A stretch of 64,000 nucleotides of DNA from Geomonas diazotrophica (GTDB taxonomy: Bacteria > Desulfobacterota > Desulfuromonadia > Geobacterales > Geobacteraceae). Shown here one piece after another: positions 1 through 8,979 of the stretch; position 1 is the stretch's first letter; every line of letters begins with the position of its first letter. The notes under the pieces are model-generated. The model was not told the origin of the DNA and did not search any database. It saw only the letters and a program-made list of their open reading frames with translations. Made by a program: the position numbers and the translations under genes. The stretch spans positions 62,001 to 126,000 of the forward strand of contig NZ_JAHLMF010000005.1 of the NCBI RefSeq assembly GCF_018919385.1. The letters are read 5' to 3'.

Positions 1-791
1 ACGTGGGGTGCCTTCCGGATCTGCACCACGTCGCCGGAGAGGAGCTTCATGCCGACCTGGCCGTCCAAGGTCAGGAACACGGACTCGTCCGGGGCGTAGT
101 TCAGCTTGATGGCGATCTGGGCGCCCGCGTCCACCACCAGCGGGCGGTTAGTCAGCGTGTGCGGACAGATGGGGGTGATCGAGATGCACTCGAGCTCGGG
201 ATGGATGATCGGGCCGTTGGCGGAAAGCGAGTAGCCGGTCGATCCGGTCGGGGTCGATATGATGAGGCCGTCGGCCTTGAAGGTGGTGAGGTAGCGCCCG
301 TTCACCGAGGTCTCCATGTCGATGATCCTGGCCAGGGCCCCCTTGTTGATGACCGCGTCGTTCAGCACCCGGTGCAGTTCGACCACCTCGCCGGCGCGCT
401 CGACGCACGCCAGGAGCATCATGCGCTCGGTCACCTCGAAGTCGCCGGCCAGGCAGCGCTCCATCGAGGGGTAGAGCTCGTCCAGGGTGATCTCGGTGAG
501 AAAGCCCAGGCTCCCGAGGTTCACCGCCAAAATGGGGACGTCGCGCTCGCCGATCAGGCGCGCGGCCGCGATGAGGGTGCCGTCGCCACCAAGGACCACC
601 ACGAGGTCGGCATCGCGCGCGATCTCGGAGCTCTCGGCGCTCTCGGCGAGCGTGGTGCGCCTGAGCCTCAGGGAGAGATGCTTCTCCACGTGGGCGGTCA
701 CGCCGCGGCCAGCCAGCCACCCGATCAGCTCTTCGGCAACCCCCAGGCAACGCGGATCGTGCACTTTCGCAAAAATGGCGATTTTTTTCAT
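1..791 (-). CDS. nadK: NAD kinase (3' end cut by window edge)
   Basis: Phosphorylates NAD+ to NADP+ in the cytoplasm. The minus-strand frame opens with MKKIAIFAKV at the ATG at 791 and stays open to base 1, giving about 263 visible residues of a family usually near 285. The N-terminal Rossmann-like part carries the GGDG diphosphate-binding motif at residues 68-71, followed by the conserved PTGSTGYSLSANGP segment and a LTLDGQ stretch in the C-terminal beta-sandwich. The last roughly 20 residues lie outside the window. It is divergent from glycogen phosphorylase with 138 bases between them. Confidence 0.95.
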   Translation of the reverse strand, partial: MKKIAIFAKVHDPRCLGVAEELIGWLAGRGVTAHVEKHLSLRLRRTTLAESAESSEIARDADLVVVLGGDGTLIAAARLIGERDVPILAVNLGSLGFLTEITLDELYPSMERCLAGDFEVTERMMLLACVERAGEVVELHRVLNDAVINKGALARIIDMETSVNGRYLTTFKADGLIISTPTGSTGYSLSANGPIIHPELECISITPICPHTLTNRPLVVDAGAQIAIKLNYAPDESVFLTLDGQVGMKLLSGDVVQIRKAPH

Positions 792-929
792 CACGAGCCC
801 TTTACTTGTACTGTAATCTAGGATTTACTAGCACAGTTGGTGTATCATGTCCAACGGAAAACTGGCGCACCCCAAGTAGTCCAGCAGAGACTTTTCCCAC
901 AATAACTACGTGCAGATGCAGGGTGACTC

Positions 930-3425
930 ATGACTGAAGAGCAGATCGGCATCAACGAAGAGCTTGACAAGCAAATGCTCATTATCAAGTCCTTTCTGGA
1001 GCACCTGGAGTACACACTGGGAAAGGACAAATACTCGGCCACAGCCTATGACAGGTTCAACGCCCTCGCCTATGCGGTCCGCGACCACCTGGTTGAGCGC
1101 TGGCTCGACACCCAGCAGGCCTACTACAACTCCGATAACAAGAGAGTCTACTACATATCGATGGAATTCCTGATGGGAAGGACCCTCAGCAACAGCCTCA
1201 TCAACCTGGGGGTTTGGGAGGACTTCAAGGACGCCATCACCTCCTTGGGGAACGACTTCGAGCAGATCGTCAACGAAGAACAGGACGCGGGGCTTGGCAA
1301 CGGCGGCCTTGGGCGGCTCGCCGCCTGCTTCCTCGACTCCATGGCCACCATGTCCATCCCGGCCTACGGCTACGGCATCCGCTACGAGTACGGCATCTTC
1401 CGGCAGCACATCGCGGACGGCGCCCAGGTCGAGATCCCGGACAACTGGCTGCGCTACCGAAACCCCTGGGAGCTGGACCGGCAGGAGCACCTGCACACCG
1501 TGAAATTCTACGGCCGGGTCATCTCCACCTTCGACCAGAACGGAAAACTCGTGCGCGAGTGGGTGGACACCGACGACGTCATGGCCATGGCCTACGACAC
1601 CCCCATCCCGGGCTACCAGACCCACAGCGTCAACACGCTCAGGCTCTGGAGCGCCAAGTCCAGCCGCGAGTTCGACCTCAAGTTCTTCAACGAGGGAAAC
1701 TACATCCGCGCCGTGGAAAAGAAGATGCAGTCGGAGACCATCTCCAAGGTGCTCTACCCCGCCGACAACGTGGTGGAGGGAAAGGAGCTCCGCTTCAAGC
1801 AGGAATACTTCCTCGCCTCGGCCACCGTGCACGACGTCATCTACCGCTTCAAGAAGAAGCACCAGGACATGAGGCTATTGCCGGAAAAGGTTGCCATCCA
1901 GTTGAACGACACCCACCCCACCCTCGCCATCCCCGAGCTGATGCGGGTTCTCATCGACGAGGAAGGGGTCGACTGGGAGGACGCCTGGGAGATCACCAGG
2001 AAGACCTTCGCCTACACCAACCACACCATCCTTCCCGAGGCGCTGGAACAGTGGCCGGTATGGTTCTTCGAGCAGATCCTGCCCAGGCACCTGCAGATCG
2101 TCTACGAGGTCAACGAGCGTTTCTTGAAGGAGATCCGGGAGAAGTTCCCCGACGAGCCCGAGCGCCCGGCCAGGATGTCAATCGTCGAGGAGCACTGGGA
2201 GCGCAAGATCCGCATGGCGCACCTGGCCATCGTGGGGAGCCACTCGGTGAACGGCGTTGCCGCCCTGCATACCAAGATCCTCAAGAACGAGCTGTTCCGC
2301 GACTTCTACGAGATGTACCCGGAGCGCTTCAACAACAAGACCAACGGCATCACCCAGAGGCGTTGGCTCAAGATGTCCAACCCCGCACTCTCCGGCCTGA
2401 TCGACGAGTATATCGGCGGCGGATGGACCAGGAGCCTCTACGAGCTGGAGAAGCTGCGCGCCATCGCGGCCGACCCCGAGTTCGTCGGGCGTTGGCAGCA
2501 GGTCAAGCGTGTCAACAAGGAGTTGCTGTGCCGCTACATCAAGCAGCACAACGACCTCGACGCCGACCCGGACTCGCTCTTCGACGTGCAGGTGAAACGG
2601 CTGCACGAGTACAAGCGCCAGCTGCTCAACGTCCTGCACATCATCACGCTCTTCAACCGGATCAAGGACAACCCCGCCGCGGAGGTGGTGCCGCGCACCT
2701 TCATCTTCGCGGGCAAGGCGGCACCTGCCTACGCCGCCGCCAAGCTGATCATCCGGCTCATCAACGCCGTGGCCGCCGTGGTCAACCACGACCCGGACGT
2801 CGCGGGAAGGATCAAGGTGGTCTTCCTGGCCAACTACGGCGTCTCGCTGGCCGAGAAGATCTTCCCCGCATCCGACCTCTCCGAGCAGATCTCCACCGCC
2901 GGCACCGAGGCCTCCGGGACCGGGAACATGAAGTTCGCCCTGAACGGCGCCCTCACCATCGGCACCCTGGACGGCGCCAACATCGAGATCATGGAAGAGG
3001 TCGGTCGCGACAACATCTTCATCTTCGGCATGACCGCGGCCGAGGTGTCGCAGCTGCGTGCGCGCGGCTACAATCCGCGGGAATACTACAACGGCAACCG
3101 GGAACTGAAGCGGGTACTGGACATGATCGCCTCCGGCTTCTTCTCCCCCTGGGCTCCCGAACTGTTCACCCCGCTCACCGACTCGCTTTTGAACCTCGGA
3201 GACCACTACATGCTCCTGGCCGACTACGCCTCCTACGTCGCCTGCCACGAGAAGGTCGCCGAACTGTTCAAAAAACCCGAGGAGTGGGCGCGGCGCGCGA
3301 TACTCAATTGCGCCGGCATGGGCAAGTTCTCAAGCGACAGGACCATCGACCAGTACGCCCGCGAGATCTGGGGCATCAAGCCGGTGGACATCCTCCCGGG
3401 AGCCGTGGAACTGCAGAGGCATTGA
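930..3425 (+). CDS. glgP: Glycogen/alpha-glucan phosphorylase
   Basis: Releases glucose-1-phosphate from glycogen or maltodextrin using pyridoxal phosphate. At 831 residues it is full length for bacterial GT35 phosphorylases. The PLP signature EASGTGNMKFALNG is present and its lysine is K668. The N-terminal blocks GNGGLGRLAACFLDS and YGIRYEYGIF are typical of the family. The stop (3423-3425) abuts the TTG start of rarA, so the two are probably co-transcribed. With pfkA downstream it suggests that stored glycogen is fed into glycolysis. I cannot separate a glycogen from a maltodextrin preference. Confidence 0.97.
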   Translation: MTEEQIGINEELDKQMLIIKSFLEHLEYTLGKDKYSATAYDRFNALAYAVRDHLVERWLDTQQAYYNSDNKRVYYISMEFLMGRTLSNSLINLGVWEDFKDAITSLGNDFEQIVNEEQDAGLGNGGLGRLAACFLDSMATMSIPAYGYGIRYEYGIFRQHIADGAQVEIPDNWLRYRNPWELDRQEHLHTVKFYGRVISTFDQNGKLVREWVDTDDVMAMAYDTPIPGYQTHSVNTLRLWSAKSSREFDLKFFNEGNYIRAVEKKMQSETISKVLYPADNVVEGKELRFKQEYFLASATVHDVIYRFKKKHQDMRLLPEKVAIQLNDTHPTLAIPELMRVLIDEEGVDWEDAWEITRKTFAYTNHTILPEALEQWPVWFFEQILPRHLQIVYEVNERFLKEIREKFPDEPERPARMSIVEEHWERKIRMAHLAIVGSHSVNGVAALHTKILKNELFRDFYEMYPERFNNKTNGITQRRWLKMSNPALSGLIDEYIGGGWTRSLYELEKLRAIAADPEFVGRWQQVKRVNKELLCRYIKQHNDLDADPDSLFDVQVKRLHEYKRQLLNVLHIITLFNRIKDNPAAEVVPRTFIFAGKAAPAYAAAKLIIRLINAVAAVVNHDPDVAGRIKVVFLANYGVSLAEKIFPASDLSEQISTAGTEASGTGNMKFALNGALTIGTLDGANIEIMEEVGRDNIFIFGMTAAEVSQLRARGYNPREYYNGNRELKRVLDMIASGFFSPWAPELFTPLTDSLLNLGDHYMLLADYASYVACHEKVAELFKKPEEWARRAILNCAGMGKFSSDRTIDQYAREIWGIKPVDILPGAVELQRH

Positions 3426-4745
3426 TTGGATCTTTTCAACGGAACTGACGAACGATTCGCGCCGCTTGCCGAACGCATGCGGCCCCGCACCATCTCCGAG
3501 TACCTGGGACAGGGGCACCTTCTGGGCGAAGGGAAGCTCCTCAGAAGCCTGATCGAAACCGATCGGGTCACCTCCCTCATCTTCTGGGGCCCCCCGGGCT
3601 CCGGCAAGACCACCCTGGCCCGCATCATCGCGGGCGCCACCAAGAGCCACTTTATCTTCTTCTCGGCCATCATGAGCGGCATCAAGGAGATCCGCGAGGT
3701 GGTCAAGGAAGCCGAGGACACCCTGAAGTACCAGGGGAAACGGACCATCCTCTTCGTGGACGAGATCCACCGCTTCAACAAGAGCCAGCAGGACGCCTTC
3801 CTCCCCTACGTCGAGCGCGGCACCTTCACCATGATCGGCGCCACCACGGAGAACCCCTCCTTCGAGGTGATCGCGCCGCTTCTGTCGCGCTGCAAGGTGC
3901 TGGTATTGAACCCGCTCGCCGACGAGGAGATCCGGCAGATACTGGCGAACGCGCTCATCGACCGGGAGCGGGGTCTGGGAAAGTTCGAGTTCACAGCCTC
4001 CGAGGATGCACTCTCCTTCATGGCCGAGCAGGCCGGCGGAGACGCGCGCATCGCGCTGAACACCCTGGAGACGGCGGCGCGCCTGGCGCGGGACGGCGAC
4101 ATCTCGCTGGAGACCGCCCGCGAGGCGTCCCAGAAGAAGCCCCTGCTCTACGACAAGGGGGGTGAGGAGCACTACAACGTCATCTCGGCGTTCATCAAGT
4201 CGATGCGGGGCTCCGACCCGGACGCGGCGCTCTACTGGCTCGCGCGCATGCTGGAAGCGGGCGAGGACCCGATCTTCATCCTGCGCCGCATGGTCATCTT
4301 CGCATCAGAGGACGTGGGCAACGCCGACCCGCGCGGGCTGCAGATAGCGGTCTCGGCGCTGGAGGCCTTCCGCCTGGTGGGGATGCCCGAGGGAAGGATC
4401 ATCCTGGGGCAGGCCGTCACCTACCTCGCCACCGCCCCCAAGTCCAACGCGAGCTACCAGGGGATCAACGAGGCGCTGGCCGAGGTGAGGAAGTCGGGGG
4501 GGCTCCCGGTACCGATGCAGATCAGGAACGCCCCGACCAAGCTCATGAAGGGGCTCGGGTACGGCAAGGGGTACCTCTACCCGCACGACTACCAGGACGG
4601 CGTCGTGGCGCAGGGGTACCTCCCGGAGCAGCTCTCGGGCAGACGTTTCTACACCCCCAAGGAAAGCGGCTACGAGAAGAGCATCAGGGAGCGCATGGAG
4701 TGGATCCGCGGTCAGCGGGAAAAGACGAACGATCCCGGGCGCTAA
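3426..4745 (+). CDS. rarA: Replication-associated recombination protein A (RarA/MgsA AAA+ ATPase)
   Basis: AAA+ ATPase of the clamp-loader superfamily that acts at stalled replication forks. It is 439 residues. The Walker A motif GPPGSGKT lies at residues 55-62 and the Walker B motif is LFVDEIHRF. A sensor segment GATTENPSFEV follows, and the C-terminal MgsA domain ends with KGYLYPHDY-type sequence. The start is TTG directly after the glgP stop, with an AGAGG ribosome-binding site inside the end of glgP. The coupling to a glycogen gene looks positional rather than functional. Confidence 0.95.
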   Translation: MDLFNGTDERFAPLAERMRPRTISEYLGQGHLLGEGKLLRSLIETDRVTSLIFWGPPGSGKTTLARIIAGATKSHFIFFSAIMSGIKEIREVVKEAEDTLKYQGKRTILFVDEIHRFNKSQQDAFLPYVERGTFTMIGATTENPSFEVIAPLLSRCKVLVLNPLADEEIRQILANALIDRERGLGKFEFTASEDALSFMAEQAGGDARIALNTLETAARLARDGDISLETAREASQKKPLLYDKGGEEHYNVISAFIKSMRGSDPDAALYWLARMLEAGEDPIFILRRMVIFASEDVGNADPRGLQIAVSALEAFRLVGMPEGRIILGQAVTYLATAPKSNASYQGINEALAEVRKSGGLPVPMQIRNAPTKLMKGLGYGKGYLYPHDYQDGVVAQGYLPEQLSGRRFYTPKESGYEKSIRERMEWIRGQREKTNDPGR

Positions 4746-4752
4746 GGCCTTG

Positions 4753-4780
4753 TTGAAAACGGGGCACCACATGATATATT
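4753..4780 (+). promoter_or_regulatory. Candidate sigma-70 promoter upstream of pfkA
   Basis: TTGAAA at 4753-4758 and TATATT at 4775-4780 are separated by 16 bases, in the gap between rarA and pfkA. This would give pfkA its own transcript with a leader of roughly 60 bases. It is assigned from consensus match only. Confidence 0.5.
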
Positions 4781-4844
4781 CAAGCTGGCCCCGCCCCGGG
4801 GTGGGGTGCGGCATCGGCAAGACAACTTCCAGCGGAGTCAGAGC

Positions 4845-5804
4845 ATGAAAAAGATCGGGATTCTTACCAGCGGCGGAGATTGCTCCGGCATGAACGCGGC
4901 GATCAGGAGCGCGACCCGGACGGCGCTGGGACACGGGGTGCAGGTGGTCGGCTTCAGGAAAGGGTACGCGGGCCTTCTGAAAGGGGACCTGCTGGAGATG
5001 ACCACCAGGGACGTGGCGGGGATACTGCACCGCGGCGGTACGTTCCTGCAGTCGGCCCGAAGCGAGGAGTTCCGCACCGTGCTCGGCAGGGAGAAGGCGG
5101 TCCGTCACCTGCAGGACCTGGGGATCGAGGGGCTGGTCGTCATCGGCGGGGACGGCTCGCTCAATGGAGCGCTCGCCCTGCACCGCATGGGGGTGCCGGT
5201 GATCGGGATCCCCGCCAGCATCGACAACGACATAGCCTATACCGACATGGCCCTCGGCGTCGACACCGCCTTGAACAACATCATCTACGCCGTCGACTGC
5301 ATCAAGGACACGGCCAGCTCGCACGACCGCGCCTTCGTGATCGAGGTGATGGGGAGAAACTCGGGGTACCTCGCCAGCATGAGCGCCATAGCGACCGGCG
5401 CCGAGTACGCCATCATCCCCGAGGTGGAGTGCGACATAGCCGACCTCTGCAACCAGCTCAGGAAACGCTACGAGGAGGGGCGCAGCAACGCCATCATCAT
5501 CCTCGCCGAAGGGGCCGGCCGCGCCCAGAACATCGCCGACAACATCAAGGACGCCATCGGCTTCGAGACCCGCGTGACAGTGCTCGGACACTACCAGCGC
5601 GGCGGCGCGCCCTCGGTCTTCGACCGGCTGCTCGGGAGCCGCTTCGGCCACGCGGCGGTCGAACAACTTATCGCCGGCGAAAAGGGGACGATGGTGGGAC
5701 TTTGCTGCGGCGAGATCTGCGCCACCCCCCTGGAGACGGTGGTGGCCAGCGAGAAGATGCCGCAGGACGAGTTGCACGACCTCTCGATGATTCTGGGAAT
5801 CTAG
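4845..5804 (+). CDS. pfkA: 6-phosphofructokinase (ATP-type PfkA)
   Basis: Phosphorylates fructose-6-phosphate to fructose-1,6-bisphosphate. It is 319 residues, the usual length of bacterial PfkA. The ATG at 4845 is preferred because the protein then begins MKKIGILTSGGDCSGMNAAI, matching the family N-terminus. The nucleotide motif GGDGS is at 101-105, where Gly at E. coli position 104 indicates ATP rather than pyrophosphate. The catalytic block reads PASIDND at 123-129, with Ala at position 124 where ATP enzymes usually have Gly and PPi enzymes Lys. A strong terminator follows directly. Confidence 0.95.
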   Translation: MKKIGILTSGGDCSGMNAAIRSATRTALGHGVQVVGFRKGYAGLLKGDLLEMTTRDVAGILHRGGTFLQSARSEEFRTVLGREKAVRHLQDLGIEGLVVIGGDGSLNGALALHRMGVPVIGIPASIDNDIAYTDMALGVDTALNNIIYAVDCIKDTASSHDRAFVIEVMGRNSGYLASMSAIATGAEYAIIPEVECDIADLCNQLRKRYEEGRSNAIIILAEGAGRAQNIADNIKDAIGFETRVTVLGHYQRGGAPSVFDRLLGSRFGHAAVEQLIAGEKGTMVGLCCGEICATPLETVVASEKMPQDELHDLSMILGI

Positions 5805-5823
5805 CGGGACGGCGTGTAAACAA

Positions 5824-5866
5824 AGAAAAAGGCCGCGCACCGGGGAGACCGGGCGCGGCCTTTTCG
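5824..5866 (+). terminator. Rho-independent terminator after pfkA, probably bidirectional
   Basis: GGCCGCGC and GCGCGGCC form a perfect 8-bp stem around a 17-base spacer. An A-tract precedes it and TTTT follows it. It lies between the convergent pfkA and the VOC gene, so it can serve both strands. Confidence 0.85.
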
Positions 5867-5885
5867 CAGTTTTCGAGCGCTCCCC

Positions 5886-6266
5886 TTACGGGCGGCAGTA
5901 GGTGATCGCAGTCAGGACGGCACCCTGAGGGTCCTGAAGCACGCAAAAACGTCCCACCCGGGGGATGTCGGTGGGGGGCACCAGCACCTTACCGCCCAGT
6001 TCTTCGGCCATGGCGGCGGTCTGGTCCACATCGGTTACCGTCACGTACACCCCCCAGCCAGGCGGCTTGCGGTGTCCCGGTCCGGCCGGGGCCATCCCAC
6101 CTACCTCCTTGCCGGCAACCTTGATCAGGGTGTAGTCACCTTCCCCGTCCCAGCGCTCGGTGCTCCAGCCGAACAACCTGCCGTAAAAGTTCTGTGCCGC
6201 GGGAAGATCATCCGTTGTCAATTCGAACCAGCTGAAAGCCCCTTGTTGCCGGAATCGGTCGGTCAT
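5886..6266 (-). CDS. VOC (glyoxalase/bleomycin-resistance fold) protein
   Basis: A 126-residue single-domain protein with two beta-alpha-beta-beta-beta repeats (GAFSWFELTTDDLPAAQNFY and GVYVTVTDVDQTAA). The ATG at 6266 is chosen over an upstream ATG at 6296 because a strong GAGGAGG ribosome-binding site lies just before it. The usual metal-binding His positions of glyoxalase I are not obvious, as the first strand has Trp-Phe-Glu instead of His. Substrate and role are unknown. Similar proteins are annotated only as VOC family. Confidence 0.85.
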   Translation of the reverse strand: MTDRFRQQGAFSWFELTTDDLPAAQNFYGRLFGWSTERWDGEGDYTLIKVAGKEVGGMAPAGPGHRKPPGWGVYVTVTDVDQTAAMAEELGGKVLVPPTDIPRVGRFCVLQDPQGAVLTAITYCRP

Positions 6267-6348
6267 CTGGCACCTCCTCACGCTCGAGATGAGCAAATGA
6301 GGAGAAGTATACTACGGTTCCGGCTTGTTCGCCTCAGTTTGGGGAGGG

Positions 6349-6801
6349 TTAGCGCAGGCCGACGCGGGAAAGGGCGATGCCGAGCCACTTGTTCAGGATG
6401 TGGTCGCGGGAGAGGAAACTAAGCGGAGGAGGCTTCCTGGTGCCAAGGGTGGCCAAAAGGGCCTTGATCTCATCGCTTCCGCCGACCGACATTCCCTTCC
6501 TGAGCACGTCGATGGCCAGCAGCTTGTCGCCGGCAGCCTGGTGAACCCGGGCCAGGTTCAGGTAGTGCGCCGGGTTCTCCGGTTCGAGGTCGAGAGAGGC
6601 CAGGCAGAGCTCGCGCCCCTTTTTCACCTGCCCGCGCTCCTTGGCGATGCACAGGCCGAGGTAGGAGTGCAGCAAAGGGTTGTCCTGAAGCTTCAGTGCC
6701 CGCTCCAGCTGAGCCAGGGCAGCCTGGTATTCGCCGGAGGAAAAGGCGGCAAGGGCGCGGCTTAACAGCTTCTCTGCATCTTCCTGCGGCACAGGCTCCA
6801 T
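6349..6801 (-). CDS. Small TPR-repeat protein
   Basis: A 150-residue protein with about three tetratricopeptide repeats. Helical pairs are visible as LLSRALAAFSSGEYQAALAQLERAL, HSYLGLCIAKERG and PAHYLNLARVHQAAGDKLLAIDVL. No signal peptide or membrane segment is present, so it is likely cytosolic. It ends with an unstructured basic tail. It starts 16 bases after the stop of the HAD hydrolase on the same strand and may be co-transcribed with it. The binding partner is unknown. Confidence 0.85.
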   Translation of the reverse strand: MEPVPQEDAEKLLSRALAAFSSGEYQAALAQLERALKLQDNPLLHSYLGLCIAKERGQVKKGRELCLASLDLEPENPAHYLNLARVHQAAGDKLLAIDVLRKGMSVGGSDEIKALLATLGTRKPPPLSFLSRDHILNKWLGIALSRVGLR

Positions 6802-6817
6802 AGATCAACCCTCCGGG

Positions 6818-7438
6818 TTAAAGCAGTAACAGCAGATCCTGGTGTCTAACTATCTTGGTGGCGCAGTCGAGATCCCCGCGATAGGCGACGAAGGGGACCC
6901 CGGCCCCCTCGGCGGCGCGGCGGTCGACATCCGAGTCACCCACGAAAAGGGCCTCGTGCGGCGCGAGGCCGTAATGTTCCAGCACCTTGAAGAGGGGCTC
7001 GGGGTGCGGCTTGGGGTTCTGGACCCGCCCGGCCGTCATCACGCAGCTGAAATAACCATCGAGCCCGAACGACGCGAGCAGGATGTCCATGGAGCTCGCC
7101 CGGTTGGTGCATATCGCCAGTTCCACCCTCCCCTTCAACGCGTCCAGGGTCTCGCGCAGCCCCTGTTCCATGACCATGAGCGGAAAGAGTTTCCTGTAAT
7201 CGATGCCGGCGGAAAAGGCGCGCACCTCGTCCATCCGGCTGTCGCCGGCGAACAGGTACTCGAGCACGTCCTTGTTGCAGTGGGTGTGCAGGATGCGCAT
7301 GGTATCCAGGTCCGCCCGGTCGAGGGCCGGCTTGTCGAAACGCTCGAGTATCAGGTGATAAAAAGCGTAGTTTGCCTCGAAGGAGTCAAACAACACGCCG
7401 TCGCAATCGTAAATGACCGCCTTGATGTTCTGGCTCAA
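6818..7438 (-). CDS. HAD-superfamily hydrolase (phosphoglycolate phosphatase-like)
   Basis: A 206-residue haloacid dehalogenase family phosphatase. Motif I is DCDGVLFDS with D11 as nucleophile and D13 as acid/base. A helical cap follows, then motif II (ICTNRAS) and motif IV (FVGDSDVDRRAAEGAGVPF). The TTG start at 7438 is chosen because GGAG lies just upstream and the protein then begins SQNIKAVIYDCDG. A further upstream in-frame ATG would add residues unrelated to the family. Gph-like phosphoglycolate phosphatase is the closest guess, but the substrate cannot be fixed from sequence. Confidence 0.88.
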   Translation of the reverse strand: MSQNIKAVIYDCDGVLFDSFEANYAFYHLILERFDKPALDRADLDTMRILHTHCNKDVLEYLFAGDSRMDEVRAFSAGIDYRKLFPLMVMEQGLRETLDALKGRVELAICTNRASSMDILLASFGLDGYFSCVMTAGRVQNPKPHPEPLFKVLEHYGLAPHEALFVGDSDVDRRAAEGAGVPFVAYRGDLDCATKIVRHQDLLLLL

Positions 7439-7463
7439 AACTCTATCTCCACGGCAGCCGCTG

Positions 7464-7775
7464 CTAGGCCTCGGCGTCACCGTCCCGTCCCATCCCTTGC
7501 AGGTATTCCTGCCACTCGATGGGAAGCATGTGCTTCTTCTTGTTGTTGCATTCCTTGCAGCAGGGGACCACGTTCCCCTTGGCCGACTTGCCGCCGCGGA
7601 TGACCGGTACGATGTGGTCCATGGAAAGCTCCGCTGGGGGGAATTTCCCCTGGCACCAGTGGCAGACCCCTTTGGCCAGCCGGTTCTTCCACCACTGGCT
7701 GCGCCTCAGCTCGCGCGCCTTCTCGCGCTCGCGTCTGACCTCCTCCTCGGAGACCTCGATGATAAAGTAATCCAC
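7464..7775 (-). CDS. HNH endonuclease-fold protein
   Basis: A 103-residue protein with an HNH nuclease core. A CHWC zinc knuckle is at C38/C41, the catalytic DHIVP motif at D53-H54, an Asn at position 68, and a second CKEC pair at C72/C75 followed by NNKK. The N-terminus is helical and basic. It sits in a run of minus-strand housekeeping genes between RNase HI and the HAD gene, with no mobile-element hallmarks, so a role in DNA or RNA processing rather than homing is likely. The target is unknown. Confidence 0.88.
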   Translation of the reverse strand: MDYFIIEVSEEEVRREREKARELRRSQWWKNRLAKGVCHWCQGKFPPAELSMDHIVPVIRGGKSAKGNVVPCCKECNNKKKHMLPIEWQEYLQGMGRDGDAEA

Positions 7776-7805
7776 TACACCCTCGTATCGGGAGCCGCAG
7801 CCCCC

Positions 7806-8252
7806 TTACCTGCCGGCGCCGGCCCGGTAGCTGTCGATGGCCGCGCGCGCCAGTTCGTCACAGCGCTCGTTTTCCACGTGGCCGTTGTGGCCGCGCACCC
7901 AGACCCAGGTGATCCGGTGCGTCTTGGCGAGGGCGAGGAGTTTCTCCCAGAGGTCACGGTTTAGCACCGGCTCCTTCTTCGAGTTCACCCACCCCCTTTT
8001 CACCCAGCCGGCGAGCCACTCGGTCATCCCCTTGGCCAGGTACTGCGAGTCGGTGGTGACCACCACCTCGCAGGGGCGGGTCAGCGCCTCGAGCGCCTGG
8101 ATCGCAGCGCTCATCTCCATCCGGTTGTTGGTGGTCTCACCCTCGGCGCCGGAAAGCTCCTTCACCTTCTCTCCGTAGCGCAGGATGCTCCCCCAACCGC
8201 CGACCCCGGGGTTGCCGCTGCAGGCGCCGTCGCAGAAGATCTCAACCCGCAT
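7806..8252 (-). CDS. rnhA: Ribonuclease HI
   Basis: Degrades the RNA strand of RNA-DNA hybrids. It is 148 residues, close to E. coli RNase HI. The catalytic acids are visible as D8 ([11 protein letters not shown]), E46 (NRMEMSA), D68 (TTDSQY) and D132 (CDELAR), with the flexible-loop histidine in RGHNGH. The start overlaps the end of the acyltransferase gene by 11 bases, indicating translational coupling. Confidence 0.97.
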   Translation of the reverse strand: MRVEIFCDGACSGNPGVGGWGSILRYGEKVKELSGAEGETTNNRMEMSAAIQALEALTRPCEVVVTTDSQYLAKGMTEWLAGWVKRGWVNSKKEPVLNRDLWEKLLALAKTHRITWVWVRGHNGHVENERCDELARAAIDSYRAGAGR

Positions 8253-8892
8253 GAGGCCGTCCCCCTTTTTGCTGCAGCAGGGCCGCGATGGCGTCCATGA
8301 CCCGGTCCACGATCATCTGGTGGGTCTCCTTGCAGTCCTCGAGCTGGTACAGGTCGCTGAAGTCAAGCGGCGCGCCGAAAACGACTCCGCCCCGAAGGCC
8401 GACGCCAGGGAACTTCCAGCGGTTGATGCCGCTTAGCGCTGTGGGAATCACGTGAGGCCTGGTGTCGTAGATGATCTTGCCCACGCCGCGGTTCCCCTTG
8501 CCGAGCACGCCGTCCTTGTGCCTGGTCCCCTCGGGGAAGAGCATCACCTTCTGGTCGACGAGGAGCGCGTTGATCTGCTTGCCCGCGCGCACGTCGCGAC
8601 CGCGCCGCACCGGGAAGGCCCCCCAGGATTGGTAGACGAATCCCATGAAACCTGCGAAGAGTTCCTCCTTGGCGGGAGCCCAGAGCATCTGCAACGGGTG
8701 GTTGCGGATGACGGCCCAGGGGAGGAACACGGTGTCGTAGGCGGAGATGTGGTTGGAGGCGATCAGGACCCCCCCCTTGGCAGGGATATGCTGGGCTCCC
8801 TCTACGCGAAACCGGTTCAACAAGGAGGCGTAGCTGCCGATTACCCAGACGGAGAAAGTAACCCAGAAGCGACGTAGCAGTGAAACCTTCAA
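8242..8892 (-). CDS. 1-acyl-glycerol-3-phosphate acyltransferase-like (PlsC family)
   Basis: A membrane-associated acyltransferase of 216 residues. The catalytic HX4D motif is H48-D53 (NHISAYD), and the FPEGTR glycerol-phosphate-binding motif is at 119-124. A hydrophobic N-terminal segment (about residues 9-25) could anchor it. It likely makes phosphatidic acid in phospholipid synthesis, although PlsC homologues can also acylate other substrates. It precedes rnhA with an 11-base overlap. Confidence 0.92.
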   Translation of the reverse strand: MKVSLLRRFWVTFSVWVIGSYASLLNRFRVEGAQHIPAKGGVLIASNHISAYDTVFLPWAVIRNHPLQMLWAPAKEELFAGFMGFVYQSWGAFPVRRGRDVRAGKQINALLVDQKVMLFPEGTRHKDGVLGKGNRGVGKIIYDTRPHVIPTALSGINRWKFPGVGLRGGVVFGAPLDFSDLYQLEDCKETHQMIVDRVMDAIAALLQQKGGRPHAG

Positions 8893-8979
8893 GAAGAAAA
8901 CCTCTTCATCACGTGGAATTTATTAGGAAGAAAGCTGATGTATAGCATGAATGGCGATCCGGGGGCAACCGTTTCCGCG

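Noticed and set aside
1214-3448. A 744-codon frame in +2 relative to glycogen phosphorylase
   Set aside because: It is Arg/His/Pro-rich shadow sequence; glgP is fully conserved across it.
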